This document shows, one piece after another, positions 1-7,654 of a DNA stretch of 14,429 bases. Position 1 is the stretch's first letter; every line of letters starts with the position of its first letter. A program made the position numbers and the translations under genes. The notes under the pieces are model-generated. The model saw only the letters and a program-made list of their open reading frames with translations. It had not been told where the DNA came from and made no database searches. The stretch comes from JBBSGC01 sp038254525 (GTDB lineage Bacteria; Actinomycetota; Actinomycetes; Propionibacteriales; Nocardioidaceae): NCBI GenBank assembly GCA_038254525.1, contig JBBSGC010000043.1, forward strand, positions 1-14,429, in the 5' to 3' direction.

Positions 1-404
<404 letters not shown>

Positions 405-622
405 AATCTATTCGGCACCGGGCGCGTGATGCACCCGGCTCCGTCAACAGACAATCCTGACAAGTTTGTTGCTTGTCAAAGGAATCCGCAGACGAGCCCA
501 CCACGAACGGCGACCTCGTCGACGGGGCGTTACTGTCTTCGTCGACTTTTGCACACTGTTGAGTTCTCAAGGATCAGACGCGCACCGGGCCCAACCACCT
601 GTGGTGGCGGTCTCGGGGCAAC
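405..622 (-). ncRNA. Pre-16S rRNA leader with conserved actinobacterial element and hairpins
   Basis: This is the transcribed leader between the nearer rRNA promoter and the 16S 5' end. At 571-551 (minus) it has CTTGAGAACTCAACAGTGTGC, which closely resembles an element conserved in mycobacterial and streptomycete rRNA leaders and spacers and associated there with antitermination and processing. TTGAG/CTCAA inside it is an inverted repeat. Further on are a GTCGAC/GTCGAC pairing (546-541 with 523-518), a hairpin TGACAAG/CTTGTCA (478-472 with 464-458, 7-base loop) and a strong hairpin CCGGGTGC/GCGCCCGG (438-431 with 425-418, 5-base loop, one G-U) ending 13 bases before the mature 16S. The usual processing stem pairs leader with the 3' flank of 16S, which is outside this window, so processing sites cannot be fixed here. 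Confidence 0.7.
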
Positions 623-628
623 TCCGCA

Positions 629-657
629 AACTTACCGGACGCCTCGGCGGCCGTCAA
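629..657 (-). promoter_or_regulatory. rRNA operon promoter, proximal
   Basis: On the minus strand TTGACG (657-652) is followed after exactly 17 bases by TAAGTT (634-629). Both hexamers fit the principal sigma factor pattern of actinobacteria (TTGAC and TANNNT). Predicted transcription start is near 622, about 218 bases before the mature 16S end and before the conserved leader element. This is inferred from sequence only; no start site has been measured here. Confidence 0.75.
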
Positions 658-716
658 ACCAGTCGGATGGAGTGAGTTGGATCCACGACCCTGCGTCCCT
701 CGTCTCGACTACTCGA

Positions 717-746
717 ACCCTACGTCGGGCGGTTCAGAGCCGTCAA
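717..746 (-). promoter_or_regulatory. rRNA operon promoter, distal
   Basis: TTGACG (746-741, minus) is followed after 18 bases by TAGGGT (722-717). It has the same -35 hexamer as the proximal promoter about 90 bases downstream, giving the tandem arrangement usual for actinobacterial rRNA operons. Predicted start is near 710. It lies well beyond the tyrS stop codon, so the rRNA operon need not depend on readthrough from tyrS. Confidence 0.7.
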
Positions 747-780
747 CGCGGCCCGGCTCTTCATGGGCACGGTGGTTCAT

Positions 781-859
781 CGCACCCGGGGGGCGGCCCG
801 GTCCCGGATGGGGCGGCGCCGACGGGCACCAGCCCGCCGCTTCCACCGGGGCGAGTCGG
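781..859 (-). terminator. Possible GC-rich terminator after tyrS
   Basis: Directly after the tyrS stop the minus strand is very GC-rich and self-complementary. GCGGCG (840-835) can pair with a CGCCGC about 16 bases later, enclosing a small GGC/GCC stem, and a second CCGGG/CCCGG pairing follows. No U-tract follows, so this is at best a factor-assisted or U-less terminator, as is often proposed in actinobacteria. It may be only GC-rich spacer. Confidence 0.3.
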
Positions 860-2182
860 TCAGCGGGTGTCGCCGACCACCTCGACCCCGGCAACCGTGC
901 GCTTGCCCTTGCGCAGCACGATCCAGCGGCCGTGCAGCAACACCGATCGGGCCAGGGGCGCATCGGCGTCGTCGACTCGCTGGTTGTTGACGTAGGCGCC
1001 GCCCTCGAGGACTGTGCGCCGCGCGGCGGACCGGCTGGGAACCAGGTCGGTCGCAACGAGGAGATCGGTCACGCTGGGCAGCGCCGCGGCGACCTCCAGG
1101 CGCGCGTGCGGGGTTTCCTGAAGCGCCGCACGCAGAGTTGCCTCGGGCAGCTCGGCCAGCTCGGCATTGCCGAACAGGGCACGCGCCGCACGCTCGGCAG
1201 CCGCCGCCTCCGGGGCGCCGTGCACCAGCGTGGTGACCTCCGCAGCCAGCGCCTGCTGGGCCAGCCGACGCGCCGGACGCGCCTCGTGCTCGCTCACCAA
1301 GGCGTCGAGCTCATCTCGCGGCCGGAAGGAGAACATGTGCAGGTAGGTGCGAACCATCGCGTCCTCGGCCTGCAGCCAGAACTGGTGGAACGCGTACGGG
1401 CTGGTCAACGTCGGGTCGAGCCAGACGGTCCCCGACTCGGTCTTGCCATACTTCGTGCCGTCGGCCTTCGTGACCAGCGGCGTCGCAAGGGCGTGCACCC
1501 GCGCACCGTCGGCGCGGCGCACCAGCTCGACGCCCGCTGTGATGTTCCCCCACTGGTCGCTCCCGCCGGTCTGCAGCCGGCAGCCGTATCGTCGGTGCAG
1601 CTGCAGGTAGTCCATCGCCTGGAGCAGCACATAGCTGAACTCGGTGTAGCTGATGCCGGCGTCGAGCCGCTTGCGCACCACGTCGCGACCCAGCATGCGG
1701 TTGACGGGAAAGTGCCGGCCGACGTCCCGCAGGAAGTCCAGCGTGCCCAGCTGCTGCGTCCAGTCGGCGTTGTTGACCACGGTGGCGGCGTTGTCCCCAT
1801 CGAGCTCGACGAAGCGGGCGACCTGGTCGCAGATGCGAGCGGTCCACTCCGCCACTACGTCCTTTGCGTTGAGCGTGCGTTCGCCCGACTCCTTCGGGTC
1901 GCCGACCAGTCCGGTTGCTCCGCCCACCAGCACCAACGGCCGGTGCCCGGCCTCCTGCAGCCGGCGGGCGGTGAGCAGCTGCACGAGGTTGCCGATGGTG
2001 AGGCTCGGTGCCGTGGGGTCGAAGCCGACGTAGTAGGTGACGGGGCCTGCAGCGAGCTCCGCGCGCAGGGAGCCCTGGTCTGTGGACTGCGCCACCAGTC
2101 CGCGCGCACTCAGGTCATCCAGCACATCGTCCTCGCCGGTCGGCACCCGCGCCTCGACGTGGGTGCTGGCTGCGGTGTCCAT
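860..2182 (-). CDS. tyrS: Tyrosyl-tRNA synthetase (TyrRS)
   Basis: Cytosolic class I synthetase that charges tRNA-Tyr with tyrosine; 440 residues from the chosen start. The nucleotide-binding region has GFDPTAPSLTIGNL (residues 53-66), the tyrosine pocket YTEFSYVLLQAMDY (179-192) and GGSDQWGN (206-213), then the KMSKS-like loop KYGKT (244-248). A C-terminal S4 RNA-binding domain follows, with the signature SRSAARRTVLEGGAYVNN and the closing LLHGRWIVLRKGK. Start: ATG at 2182 has GAGGAG 11 bases upstream and gives the usual family N-terminus; an open frame continues to 2302 but overlaps mpg and adds residues unlike the family. Odd point: the first His of the HIGH signature is Thr62 (ACC in the DNA). 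It follows mpg by 97 bases and precedes the rRNA operon. Confidence 0.97.
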   Translation of the reverse strand: MDTAASTHVEARVPTGEDDVLDDLSARGLVAQSTDQGSLRAELAAGPVTYYVGFDPTAPSLTIGNLVQLLTARRLQEAGHRPLVLVGGATGLVGDPKESGERTLNAKDVVAEWTARICDQVARFVELDGDNAATVVNNADWTQQLGTLDFLRDVGRHFPVNRMLGRDVVRKRLDAGISYTEFSYVLLQAMDYLQLHRRYGCRLQTGGSDQWGNITAGVELVRRADGARVHALATPLVTKADGTKYGKTESGTVWLDPTLTSPYAFHQFWLQAEDAMVRTYLHMFSFRPRDELDALVSEHEARPARRLAQQALAAEVTTLVHGAPEAAAAERAARALFGNAELAELPEATLRAALQETPHARLEVAAALPSVTDLLVATDLVPSRSAARRTVLEGGAYVNNQRVDDADAPLARSVLLHGRWIVLRKGKRTVAGVEVVGDTR

Positions 2183-2279
2183 GCTGCTGCTCGCTCCTCG
2201 ACGTCGTGGGACCGTCGCCGGGTCCTCGTGCGGACCATTGTCACTCATCACCGCGACGGCACCGCCGCAGCCGTACGAG

Positions 2280-2888
2280 TCACCCGGCGGGTGCTCGAGC
2301 ACTGCGCCGGTAGCTCGACACGGTCGCGTCGTCCTGCAGCCAGAACCTCCACCTGGCGTCGGCTGCCGCGCTCACGCCGACCCGCGGTCCCGCTGCAACG
2401 GGCCGCAGCCGCTCGCCGACCTCGAGCCGCAGGGGGCTCCCGGCTACCAGCAGGTCGACACCGTTGCAGCTGCCGTCGATACCGAGCGCACGGGCCAGGC
2501 AGGCTGGTCCCCGAGCCAGGCCACGGTCCGGTACGCGGGCGCCGCGCCGCCGCCGGGCGAGCTCCACGCCCTCAACCACCCGGCCACTGCGGAGCAGGAC
2601 CGCGGACGCCTGCCCCTCGAGGCCGGTCACCACGTTGCAGCACCAGTGCACGCCGTAGCTGAAGTAGACGTAGAGCCGACCCGCCGGGCCGAACATCACC
2701 GAGTTGCGCGGCGTCTGGCCGCGGTAGGCGTGCGATGCAGGGTCGTCCCGACCGTCGTAGGCCTCCACCTCGGTCAGGGCCACCGCCACCGTGCCGTCGT
2801 CGGTCCGGTGGGCGAGTGTCGACCCGAGCAGCTCGGCCGCCACGTCGAGTGGTGACCGGTTGAGCATCGCTCGGATGCTGGTGGTCAC
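2280..2888 (-). CDS. mpg: 3-methyladenine DNA glycosylase (AAG/MPG family)
   Basis: Base-excision repair enzyme that removes alkylated purines such as 3-methyladenine and hypoxanthine from DNA. The 202-residue product has the family's active-site stretch TEVEAYDGRDDPASHAYRG. It contains the residues matching human AAG Glu125 (here Glu42), Tyr127 (Tyr44) and His136 (His53). It then has QTPRNSVMFGPAGRLYVYFS, where YVYFSYG holds the equivalent of Tyr159. Length is normal for the bacterial family. I chose GTG at 2888, whose first bases overlap the argF stop (GTGA); an ATG at 2867 seven codons in is the alternative. The overlap suggests translational coupling to argF, although the two activities are unrelated. 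mpg sits beside tyrS in M. tuberculosis too, so the mpg-tyrS pair is an old actinobacterial neighbourhood. Confidence 0.93.
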   Translation of the reverse strand: MTTSIRAMLNRSPLDVAAELLGSTLAHRTDDGTVAVALTEVEAYDGRDDPASHAYRGQTPRNSVMFGPAGRLYVYFSYGVHWCCNVVTGLEGQASAVLLRSGRVVEGVELARRRRGARVPDRGLARGPACLARALGIDGSCNGVDLLVAGSPLRLEVGERLRPVAAGPRVGVSAAADARWRFWLQDDATVSSYRRSARAPAG

Positions 2889-3814
2889 CGCTGCGACCTG
2901 CCGAGCAGCCACGTGAGCAGCGCCTTCTGTGCGTGCAAGCGGTTCTCGGCCTCGTCCCAGACGGCACTGTGCGGGCCGTCGATGACGTCGGCGTCGATCT
3001 CCTGTCCGCGGTAGGCCGGCAGGCAGTGCAGGATGACGACGTCGTCCGCGGCTCGGGCCACCAGGTCCGAGGACAGGCGGAACGGCAGGAACGGTCGGGC
3101 CCGCATGCTCGCCTCTTCCTCCTGGCCCATCGAGACCCAGGTGTCGGTGGCCAGGACGTCGGCACCGTCGGCCGCCTCTTCGCCATCGTGGACCACGCGT
3201 ACCGACCCGCCGGTCCGCGCCGCGATCCGCTCGGCGTCGGCCAGCACGCCCGGATCGGGCAGATAGGACCGCGGAGTGCCGACGCGCACGTGCAGCCCGG
3301 CGGTTGCGCCGCCGATCAGATAGCTGTGCGCCATGTTGTTGGCACCGTCGCCCAGGTAGGTCAGCGTGAGACCGGCCAGCCGGCCGCGGCGGGCAAGAAC
3401 CGTCTGCAGGTCCGCAAGGATCTGGCACGGGTGGAACTCGTCGGTCAGCGCATTGATCACCGGTACGCGCGAGACAGCGGCCATCGCGTCGACCCGGTCC
3501 TGCCCGAAGGTTCGCCAGGCGATGGCCGCCACCTGGCGGTCGAGGACGCGAGTGGTGTCCTCGATCGTCTCGCCTTTCCCCAGCTGGCTGCTCTGCGCGT
3601 CGATCACCAGCGGGTAGCCGCCGAGCTCGGCGATGCCGACCGAGAACGACACCCGCGTCCGGGTCGACGTCTTGTCGAAGACGACAGCGACGGCACGTGG
3701 CCCGTCGAGTGGTCGAGCGTGGAAGCGGTCCTTGGCGAACGTGTCCGCGAGGGCGAGCACTTCCGCCTGCTCGTCGGGGCTGAGGTCGTCGTCGCGCAAG
3801 AAGTGTCGGGTCAT
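2885..3814 (-). CDS. argF: Ornithine carbamoyltransferase
   Basis: Makes citrulline from ornithine and carbamoyl phosphate in arginine synthesis; cytosolic, normally a trimer. The 309-residue product has the carbamoyl-phosphate motif STRTR (50-54), HPCQ (128-131), the ornithine-side GDGANN (155-160), the SMG loop in DTWVSMGQEEE (224-234) and HCLP (263-266). All expected catalytic residues are present and the length is that of anabolic enzymes. ATG at 3814 has a good GAGGAG six bases upstream. It lies 113 bases after pheT and overlaps mpg by four bases. In many actinomycetes this spot holds argCJBDFRGH; only argF is here, and no argR is nearby. A catabolic role (ArcB-like) is conceivable, but there is no arcA or arcC in the window. 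Confidence 0.96.
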   Translation of the reverse strand: MTRHFLRDDDLSPDEQAEVLALADTFAKDRFHARPLDGPRAVAVVFDKTSTRTRVSFSVGIAELGGYPLVIDAQSSQLGKGETIEDTTRVLDRQVAAIAWRTFGQDRVDAMAAVSRVPVINALTDEFHPCQILADLQTVLARRGRLAGLTLTYLGDGANNMAHSYLIGGATAGLHVRVGTPRSYLPDPGVLADAERIAARTGGSVRVVHDGEEAADGADVLATDTWVSMGQEEEASMRARPFLPFRLSSDLVARAADDVVILHCLPAYRGQEIDADVIDGPHSAVWDEAENRLHAQKALLTWLLGRSQR

Positions 3815-3927
3815 GGGATCTCCTCACCAACGCAGGGCCGGGTCGCCCAGCCCGCACGGGCAGCTGCCCGACATGATGATCGACGGTGACATCGCTGCCG
3901 TCGTCGGCGGGTGCCTCGCGAGCGAGC
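3815..3927 (-). other. pheT-argF spacer
   Basis: This 113-base spacer has a 14-base perfect palindrome CGGGCAGCTGCCCG (3857-3870), able to fold as a 5-bp stem with an AGCT loop, but no following U-tract. I find no convincing -35/-10 pair and no clear ARG box. argF is therefore probably transcribed from further upstream, unless a weak promoter is hidden here. Confidence 0.35.
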
Positions 3928-6423
3928 TCAGGAGCGGGGAACGGCCCCCGTCGCTTCTGCCGCCGCACTCACCGCGGCTTCCCGGGCCGCCGCCGTGTCC
4001 TGCTCGGTCAGCGTGCGCGACGGATCCCGGAAGCGCAGGGCGAACGCCAGCGACTTCTTCCCCGTAGGCACCGAAGCGCCGATGTAGACGTCGAACAGGT
4101 GGATCGACTCGAGCAGCGGTCCGGCCCCGTCAACCAGGGCCGCCTCGACGCGGGCGGCCGGGACGGATGCGTCCACGACCAGGGCGACGTCCGCTTTCGC
4201 CACCGGCATCGTCGAGAACCTCGGTGCCGGCCTGATCGTCGGCGCCTGCGCGATGAGCGCGTCGAGGTCCACCTCGGCGAAGGCGCTGCGCGGTGGAACG
4301 CCGTAGGCCGTGCACACCCGAGGGTGCAGCTCGCCGGCGAAGCCGATGCCCACTCCGTCGACGAGGACCTGTCCACACCGGCCCGGGTGCCACGGGGGTG
4401 TCTCGGCCGGTCGGATCTCGATCGGCACGCCGAGCACCCTGGCGACGAGGCGGACGGCGGCGACGGCGTCGGCCCAGCTCGCTGCCCGAGCGGGTCCCCA
4501 CCAGCCCGCGGGCGTCCGCTCGCCACTGAGCAGCACCGCCAGGTGGCGCGGCTGCGCCGGGAGCGCGGCGTCGAGCGCCGTCAGCTCCTGCGCGGAGGGT
4601 GGCCGGTCAGCTGGGGGCAATGGCGCCGCCGGGAGCCGGTTGCTGCCGGGAAGGAAGACCGGAGCCACCAAGCAGAGCGCGACCGAGGCGCTGCCTCGCC
4701 CGACGTTGCGCGCCATGGCATGCAGCAGCGCGGGCGCGAGTGTCGTGTGCAGCAGCGGCTCGTGGGCGGTGAGCGGGTTGGCGACGGTGATCGCGCTGCG
4801 CCGCGGGTCGTCGCGGGCCAGGCCCAGCGCGGTGAAGTCGGCCGCCCCGACGAACGGGTAGGCGACGACCTCGGTGTAGCCGGCGCCGGCCAGCGCCAGG
4901 CCCACCCGGCGACGCAACCGCTGCGACCAGGTCAAGCCGCGACCCGGTGGTGGCGCCGGCAGCACCGACGGAACGGTGTCGTAGCCAACGACGCGGACCA
5001 CCTCCTCGACGAGGTCGTAGGGGTCGGTCAGGTCGGGTCGCCAGGTGGGCGGCGTGACGTCGAGCGGGTCGCGCTCCGGCGGGCCGGTGCAGCAGCCGAC
5101 GGCGCGCAGAGCGGCAATCGCGCTGTCGGGCGAGATCGCGGCCCCCGAGACCCGTTCGGGCAGCCGGGCGTCGAGGCGGATCACCTCAGGATGTGGGTAG
5201 GTGCCCACGACCGTGACCCCCGGCTCGATGGTTCCGCCGCCCAGCTCGACCAGCAGATCTGCGACTCGTTGCGCGGCAGCCATCGGCAGCTGGGGGTCGA
5301 CACCGCGCTCGAAACGGCGGGAGGCCTCGGAGACCAGTCGGTGCCGACGGGCCGCTCGGGCCACGGGAACCGGTGCGAAGTGCGCTGCCTCGATGACCAC
5401 CGCCGACGTCGAGGCGCAGATCTCGGTGCTCTCACCGCCCATGACTCCGGCCAGACCGACCGGGCCCCGGTCGTCGGTGATCAGCAGGTCCTCGGCGTCC
5501 AGCGCCCGGTCGTGCCCGTCGAGCGTGCGCAGTCGCTCGCCCCGGTCGGCCCGCCGCACCCGGATCGGTCCCTGGAGCCGGTCACGGTCGTAGCCATGGA
5601 TCGGCTGCCCGAGCTCGAGCATCACGTAGTTGGTGATGTCCACGGGCAAGGAGATCGGCCGCATACCGGCCAGCTGCAGCCTTCGGGCCAGCCGCCGTGG
5701 CGTTGGGGCTGCCGGGTCGAAGCCACTCACCGTACGGATGACGAAGACCGGACATGCCTCCGCGTCGTCGACGGCGACCGGGTACGAAGGGCCCGGACCG
5801 GTGTCGACTCGCACCGAGGCGGGATCCCGGAATGCGACGCCGTAGGCCAGCGCCGCCTCGCGGGCGACTCCGCGTATCGACAGCGCATAGGCCCGGTCGG
5901 GAGTGATCTCGAGCTCGATGACCTCCTCCCGGAGGCCGAGCAGGGAGCCGGCATCGTCACCGGGCGCCGCTTCGCCCGGTCGCAGGACGATGATGCCCTC
6001 CGCGTCGTCACCGACACCAAGCTCGCGGGCCGAGCAGATCATGCCGTCCGAGAGGTGGCCGTAGGTCTTTCGCGCGGCGATCCGGAAGTCGCCGGGCAGC
6101 ACCGCGCCCGGCAGTGACACGACCACGAGGTCCCCGGCTGCAAAGTTGGCCGCGCCGCACAGGATGCCGCGCGACCCAGCCGGGTCGTTGTGTGCCTCCC
6201 CGACGTCGACGCTGCACCACCGCACGGTCTTGCCGTTGCGATGGGTCTCCGGTGTCACCGTCAGCACCCGGCCCACCACCAGCGGACCCTGGAGGCCAGC
6301 CCCGGTGGCCGTCAGGGACTCGAGCTTGAGCCCGAGGTCGGTGAGCCGGGCCGCCAGCTCACCCGCCCGGACCTGCGGGGACAGGTCGACGTGGTCGCGC
6401 AGCCACGACAACGGCACGCGCAT
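3928..6423 (-). CDS. pheT: Phenylalanyl-tRNA synthetase beta subunit
   Basis: Large subunit of the alpha2-beta2 enzyme that charges tRNA-Phe; 831 residues, normal for the family. Domains in order: an N-terminal helix-turn region MRVPLSWLRDHV; an EMAP-like tRNA-binding fold (about 45-155); the B3/B4 editing domain with SLPVDITNYVMLELGQPIHG; a B5 domain (about 400-475); a catalytic-like core; and a C-terminal FDX-ACB anticodon-binding domain (about 735-831) containing KADVALVVD and the closing RDPSRTLTEQDTAAAR. The ATG at 6423 shares its A with the pheS stop (TGATG), a typical coupling arrangement that gives equal subunit supply. No frameshift or missing domain is visible. Confidence 0.98.
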   Translation of the reverse strand: MRVPLSWLRDHVDLSPQVRAGELAARLTDLGLKLESLTATGAGLQGPLVVGRVLTVTPETHRNGKTVRWCSVDVGEAHNDPAGSRGILCGAANFAAGDLVVVSLPGAVLPGDFRIAARKTYGHLSDGMICSARELGVGDDAEGIIVLRPGEAAPGDDAGSLLGLREEVIELEITPDRAYALSIRGVAREAALAYGVAFRDPASVRVDTGPGPSYPVAVDDAEACPVFVIRTVSGFDPAAPTPRRLARRLQLAGMRPISLPVDITNYVMLELGQPIHGYDRDRLQGPIRVRRADRGERLRTLDGHDRALDAEDLLITDDRGPVGLAGVMGGESTEICASTSAVVIEAAHFAPVPVARAARRHRLVSEASRRFERGVDPQLPMAAAQRVADLLVELGGGTIEPGVTVVGTYPHPEVIRLDARLPERVSGAAISPDSAIAALRAVGCCTGPPERDPLDVTPPTWRPDLTDPYDLVEEVVRVVGYDTVPSVLPAPPPGRGLTWSQRLRRRVGLALAGAGYTEVVAYPFVGAADFTALGLARDDPRRSAITVANPLTAHEPLLHTTLAPALLHAMARNVGRGSASVALCLVAPVFLPGSNRLPAAPLPPADRPPSAQELTALDAALPAQPRHLAVLLSGERTPAGWWGPARAASWADAVAAVRLVARVLGVPIEIRPAETPPWHPGRCGQVLVDGVGIGFAGELHPRVCTAYGVPPRSAFAEVDLDALIAQAPTIRPAPRFSTMPVAKADVALVVDASVPAARVEAALVDGAGPLLESIHLFDVYIGASVPTGKKSLAFALRFRDPSRTLTEQDTAAAREAAVSAAAEATGAVPRS

Positions 6424-7526
6424 CAGATGTCCAACCCGAAGGCCGCCGTGAAGCGCACGTCACCCTCGACCATGTCGTGCATGTCGGCGATCCCGTGCCG
6501 GAACATCAGCGTCCGGTCGATGCCCATGCCGAACGCGAAGCCGGTGTGCACCGTGCTGTCGATACCGCAGGCGGCCAGCACCCGCGGGTTGACGACCCCA
6601 CAGCCGCCCCACTCGATCCAGGCCTCGCCCTTGCAGGTGCGGCAGTCCTCGACCGCGGGCGCCTCGCCCCGGCACACGAAGCAGCGCAGGTCCACCTCGG
6701 CGCTCGGCTCGGTGAACGGGAAGTACGACGGGCGGAAGCGGGTGGTGATGCCGTCACCGAACATCGCCGCGGCGAAGTGGTCGAGGGTGCCCTTGAGGTG
6801 CGCCATCGTGAGGCCCCGGTCTACCGCCAGCCCCTCTACCTGGTGGAAGACCGGTGTGTGGGTCGCGTCCAGCTCGTCGGTGCGAAAGACCCGCCCCGGA
6901 CAGATGACGTAGATCGGCGGCCTGCGGGACAACATGGTGCGCGCCTGTACCGGTGAGGTGTGGGTGCGCAGCACGATGTGGGCGCTGGCCGGCTCCAGGA
7001 AGATGGTGTCCTGCATCGTGCGGGCGGGGTGGTCGGGGCCGAGGTTGAGCGCGTCGAAATTGAGCCACTCGGCCTCCACCTCCGGTCCCTCGGCGACCTC
7101 CCATCCCATGGCGACGAACACGTCGCCGATGCGCTCCTGCAGCGTCGTGAGCGGATGCCGCGAGCCGACCGGGTCACGGTCATAGGGAAGGGTCACGTCG
7201 ACGACGTCCTCGACCAGCATCCGCTCCTCGGCCGCCTCCTGCAGCTGCTTCAGGCGCGCCTCGAGCGCCTCGGCAACCGTCCGCCGGGCCTGCCCGAGCC
7301 GTCGGCCGGCATCCTTGCGGGCCTGCGGTGGCAAAGCGCCGATCTCGCGGTTGGCCAGCGCCAGCGGCGACCGGTCACCGGCGTGCGCCAGACGTACCCG
7401 CTTGAGGGCTTCCAGCGAATCGGCCGCCGCTACTGCTGCCAGCGCCCGGTCGCGTGCAGCCGCGACCTCGTCGGGCTGTAGGGCGCTGACCTGGACTGGG
7501 TCGTAGTCGGTGTTGGGGCCGGACAT
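6423..7526 (-). CDS. pheS: Phenylalanyl-tRNA synthetase alpha subunit
   Basis: Catalytic class II subunit of phenylalanyl-tRNA synthetase; 367 residues. An N-terminal coiled-coil arm (about 15-105), which contacts tRNA, is followed by the catalytic core: motif 1 around HPLTTLQERIGDVFVAMGW (124-142), motif 2 RVFRTDELDATHTPVFHQ (212-229) and motif 3 GFAFGMGIDRTLMFRHGI (329-346). An insert carries four cysteines, CFVC (282-285) and CRTC (295-298), a probable zinc-knuckle also known from streptomycete PheS but missing in mycobacteria. The ATG start has an AAAGG-type site about five bases upstream. It lies 128 bases after the histidine kinase, so it may have its own promoter as well as readthrough. 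The stop overlaps the pheT start by one base. Confidence 0.98.
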   Translation of the reverse strand: MSGPNTDYDPVQVSALQPDEVAAARDRALAAVAAADSLEALKRVRLAHAGDRSPLALANREIGALPPQARKDAGRRLGQARRTVAEALEARLKQLQEAAEERMLVEDVVDVTLPYDRDPVGSRHPLTTLQERIGDVFVAMGWEVAEGPEVEAEWLNFDALNLGPDHPARTMQDTIFLEPASAHIVLRTHTSPVQARTMLSRRPPIYVICPGRVFRTDELDATHTPVFHQVEGLAVDRGLTMAHLKGTLDHFAAAMFGDGITTRFRPSYFPFTEPSAEVDLRCFVCRGEAPAVEDCRTCKGEAWIEWGGCGVVNPRVLAACGIDSTVHTGFAFGMGIDRTLMFRHGIADMHDMVEGDVRFTAAFGLDI

Positions 7527-7596
7527 CAGGGCCTTTCGGGCGGCCGGCGGAGGGCCGGGTCCTGCGCAGGCCTGGTACGACCGGCTCGGCCCCCGA

Positions 7597-7602
7597 GTCT
7601 AG
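7597..7602 (-). promoter_or_regulatory. Possible -10 element before pheS
   Basis: TAGACT on the minus strand fits the actinobacterial -10 pattern TANNNT and would start a transcript near 7590 with a leader of about 64 bases before pheS. No good -35 hexamer lies at the expected distance. A small hairpin CTCGG/CCGAG (7598-7594 with 7590-7586) overlaps the element. This is the only promoter-like signal I see in the 128-base gap between the kinase and pheS. Confidence 0.35.
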
Positions 7603-7654
7603 GAAGCCGGCAGGCCGGCCCACCACTCAGATACCCCGGCACAGCGGCGTGCGG

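Noticed and set aside
2183..2279. A T-box or dedicated promoter before tyrS
   Set aside because: The only -10-like string (GACAAT) lacks a -35, and no T-box core is present; tyrS is more simply read with mpg.
677..2662. A 661-codon plus-strand open frame across tyrS and mpg
   Set aside because: It is antisense to two well-supported genes, is low-complexity in composition (Arg, Gly, Ala, His) and matches no family. Long antisense frames are expected at this GC content.
3857..3870. The palindrome CGGGCAGCTGCCCG as an operator for argF
   Set aside because: It does not resemble an ARG box, is only 14 bases, and such palindromes are frequent by chance at this GC content.
3815..3968. A long minus-strand open frame that runs from before argF through argF and into mpg
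   Set aside because: Only its last 202 codons form a real protein (mpg). The earlier part overlaps argF in another frame and has no family features.
3886..6117. A 743-codon plus-strand open frame opposite pheT
   Set aside because: It mirrors pheT and has no recognisable domain; its composition reflects the codon bias of the true gene on the other strand.
7527..7654. A phe-type attenuator (phenylalanine-rich leader peptide) or T-box before pheS
   Set aside because: No short frame rich in Phe codons, no T-box sequence and no terminator with a U-tract could be found in this gap.
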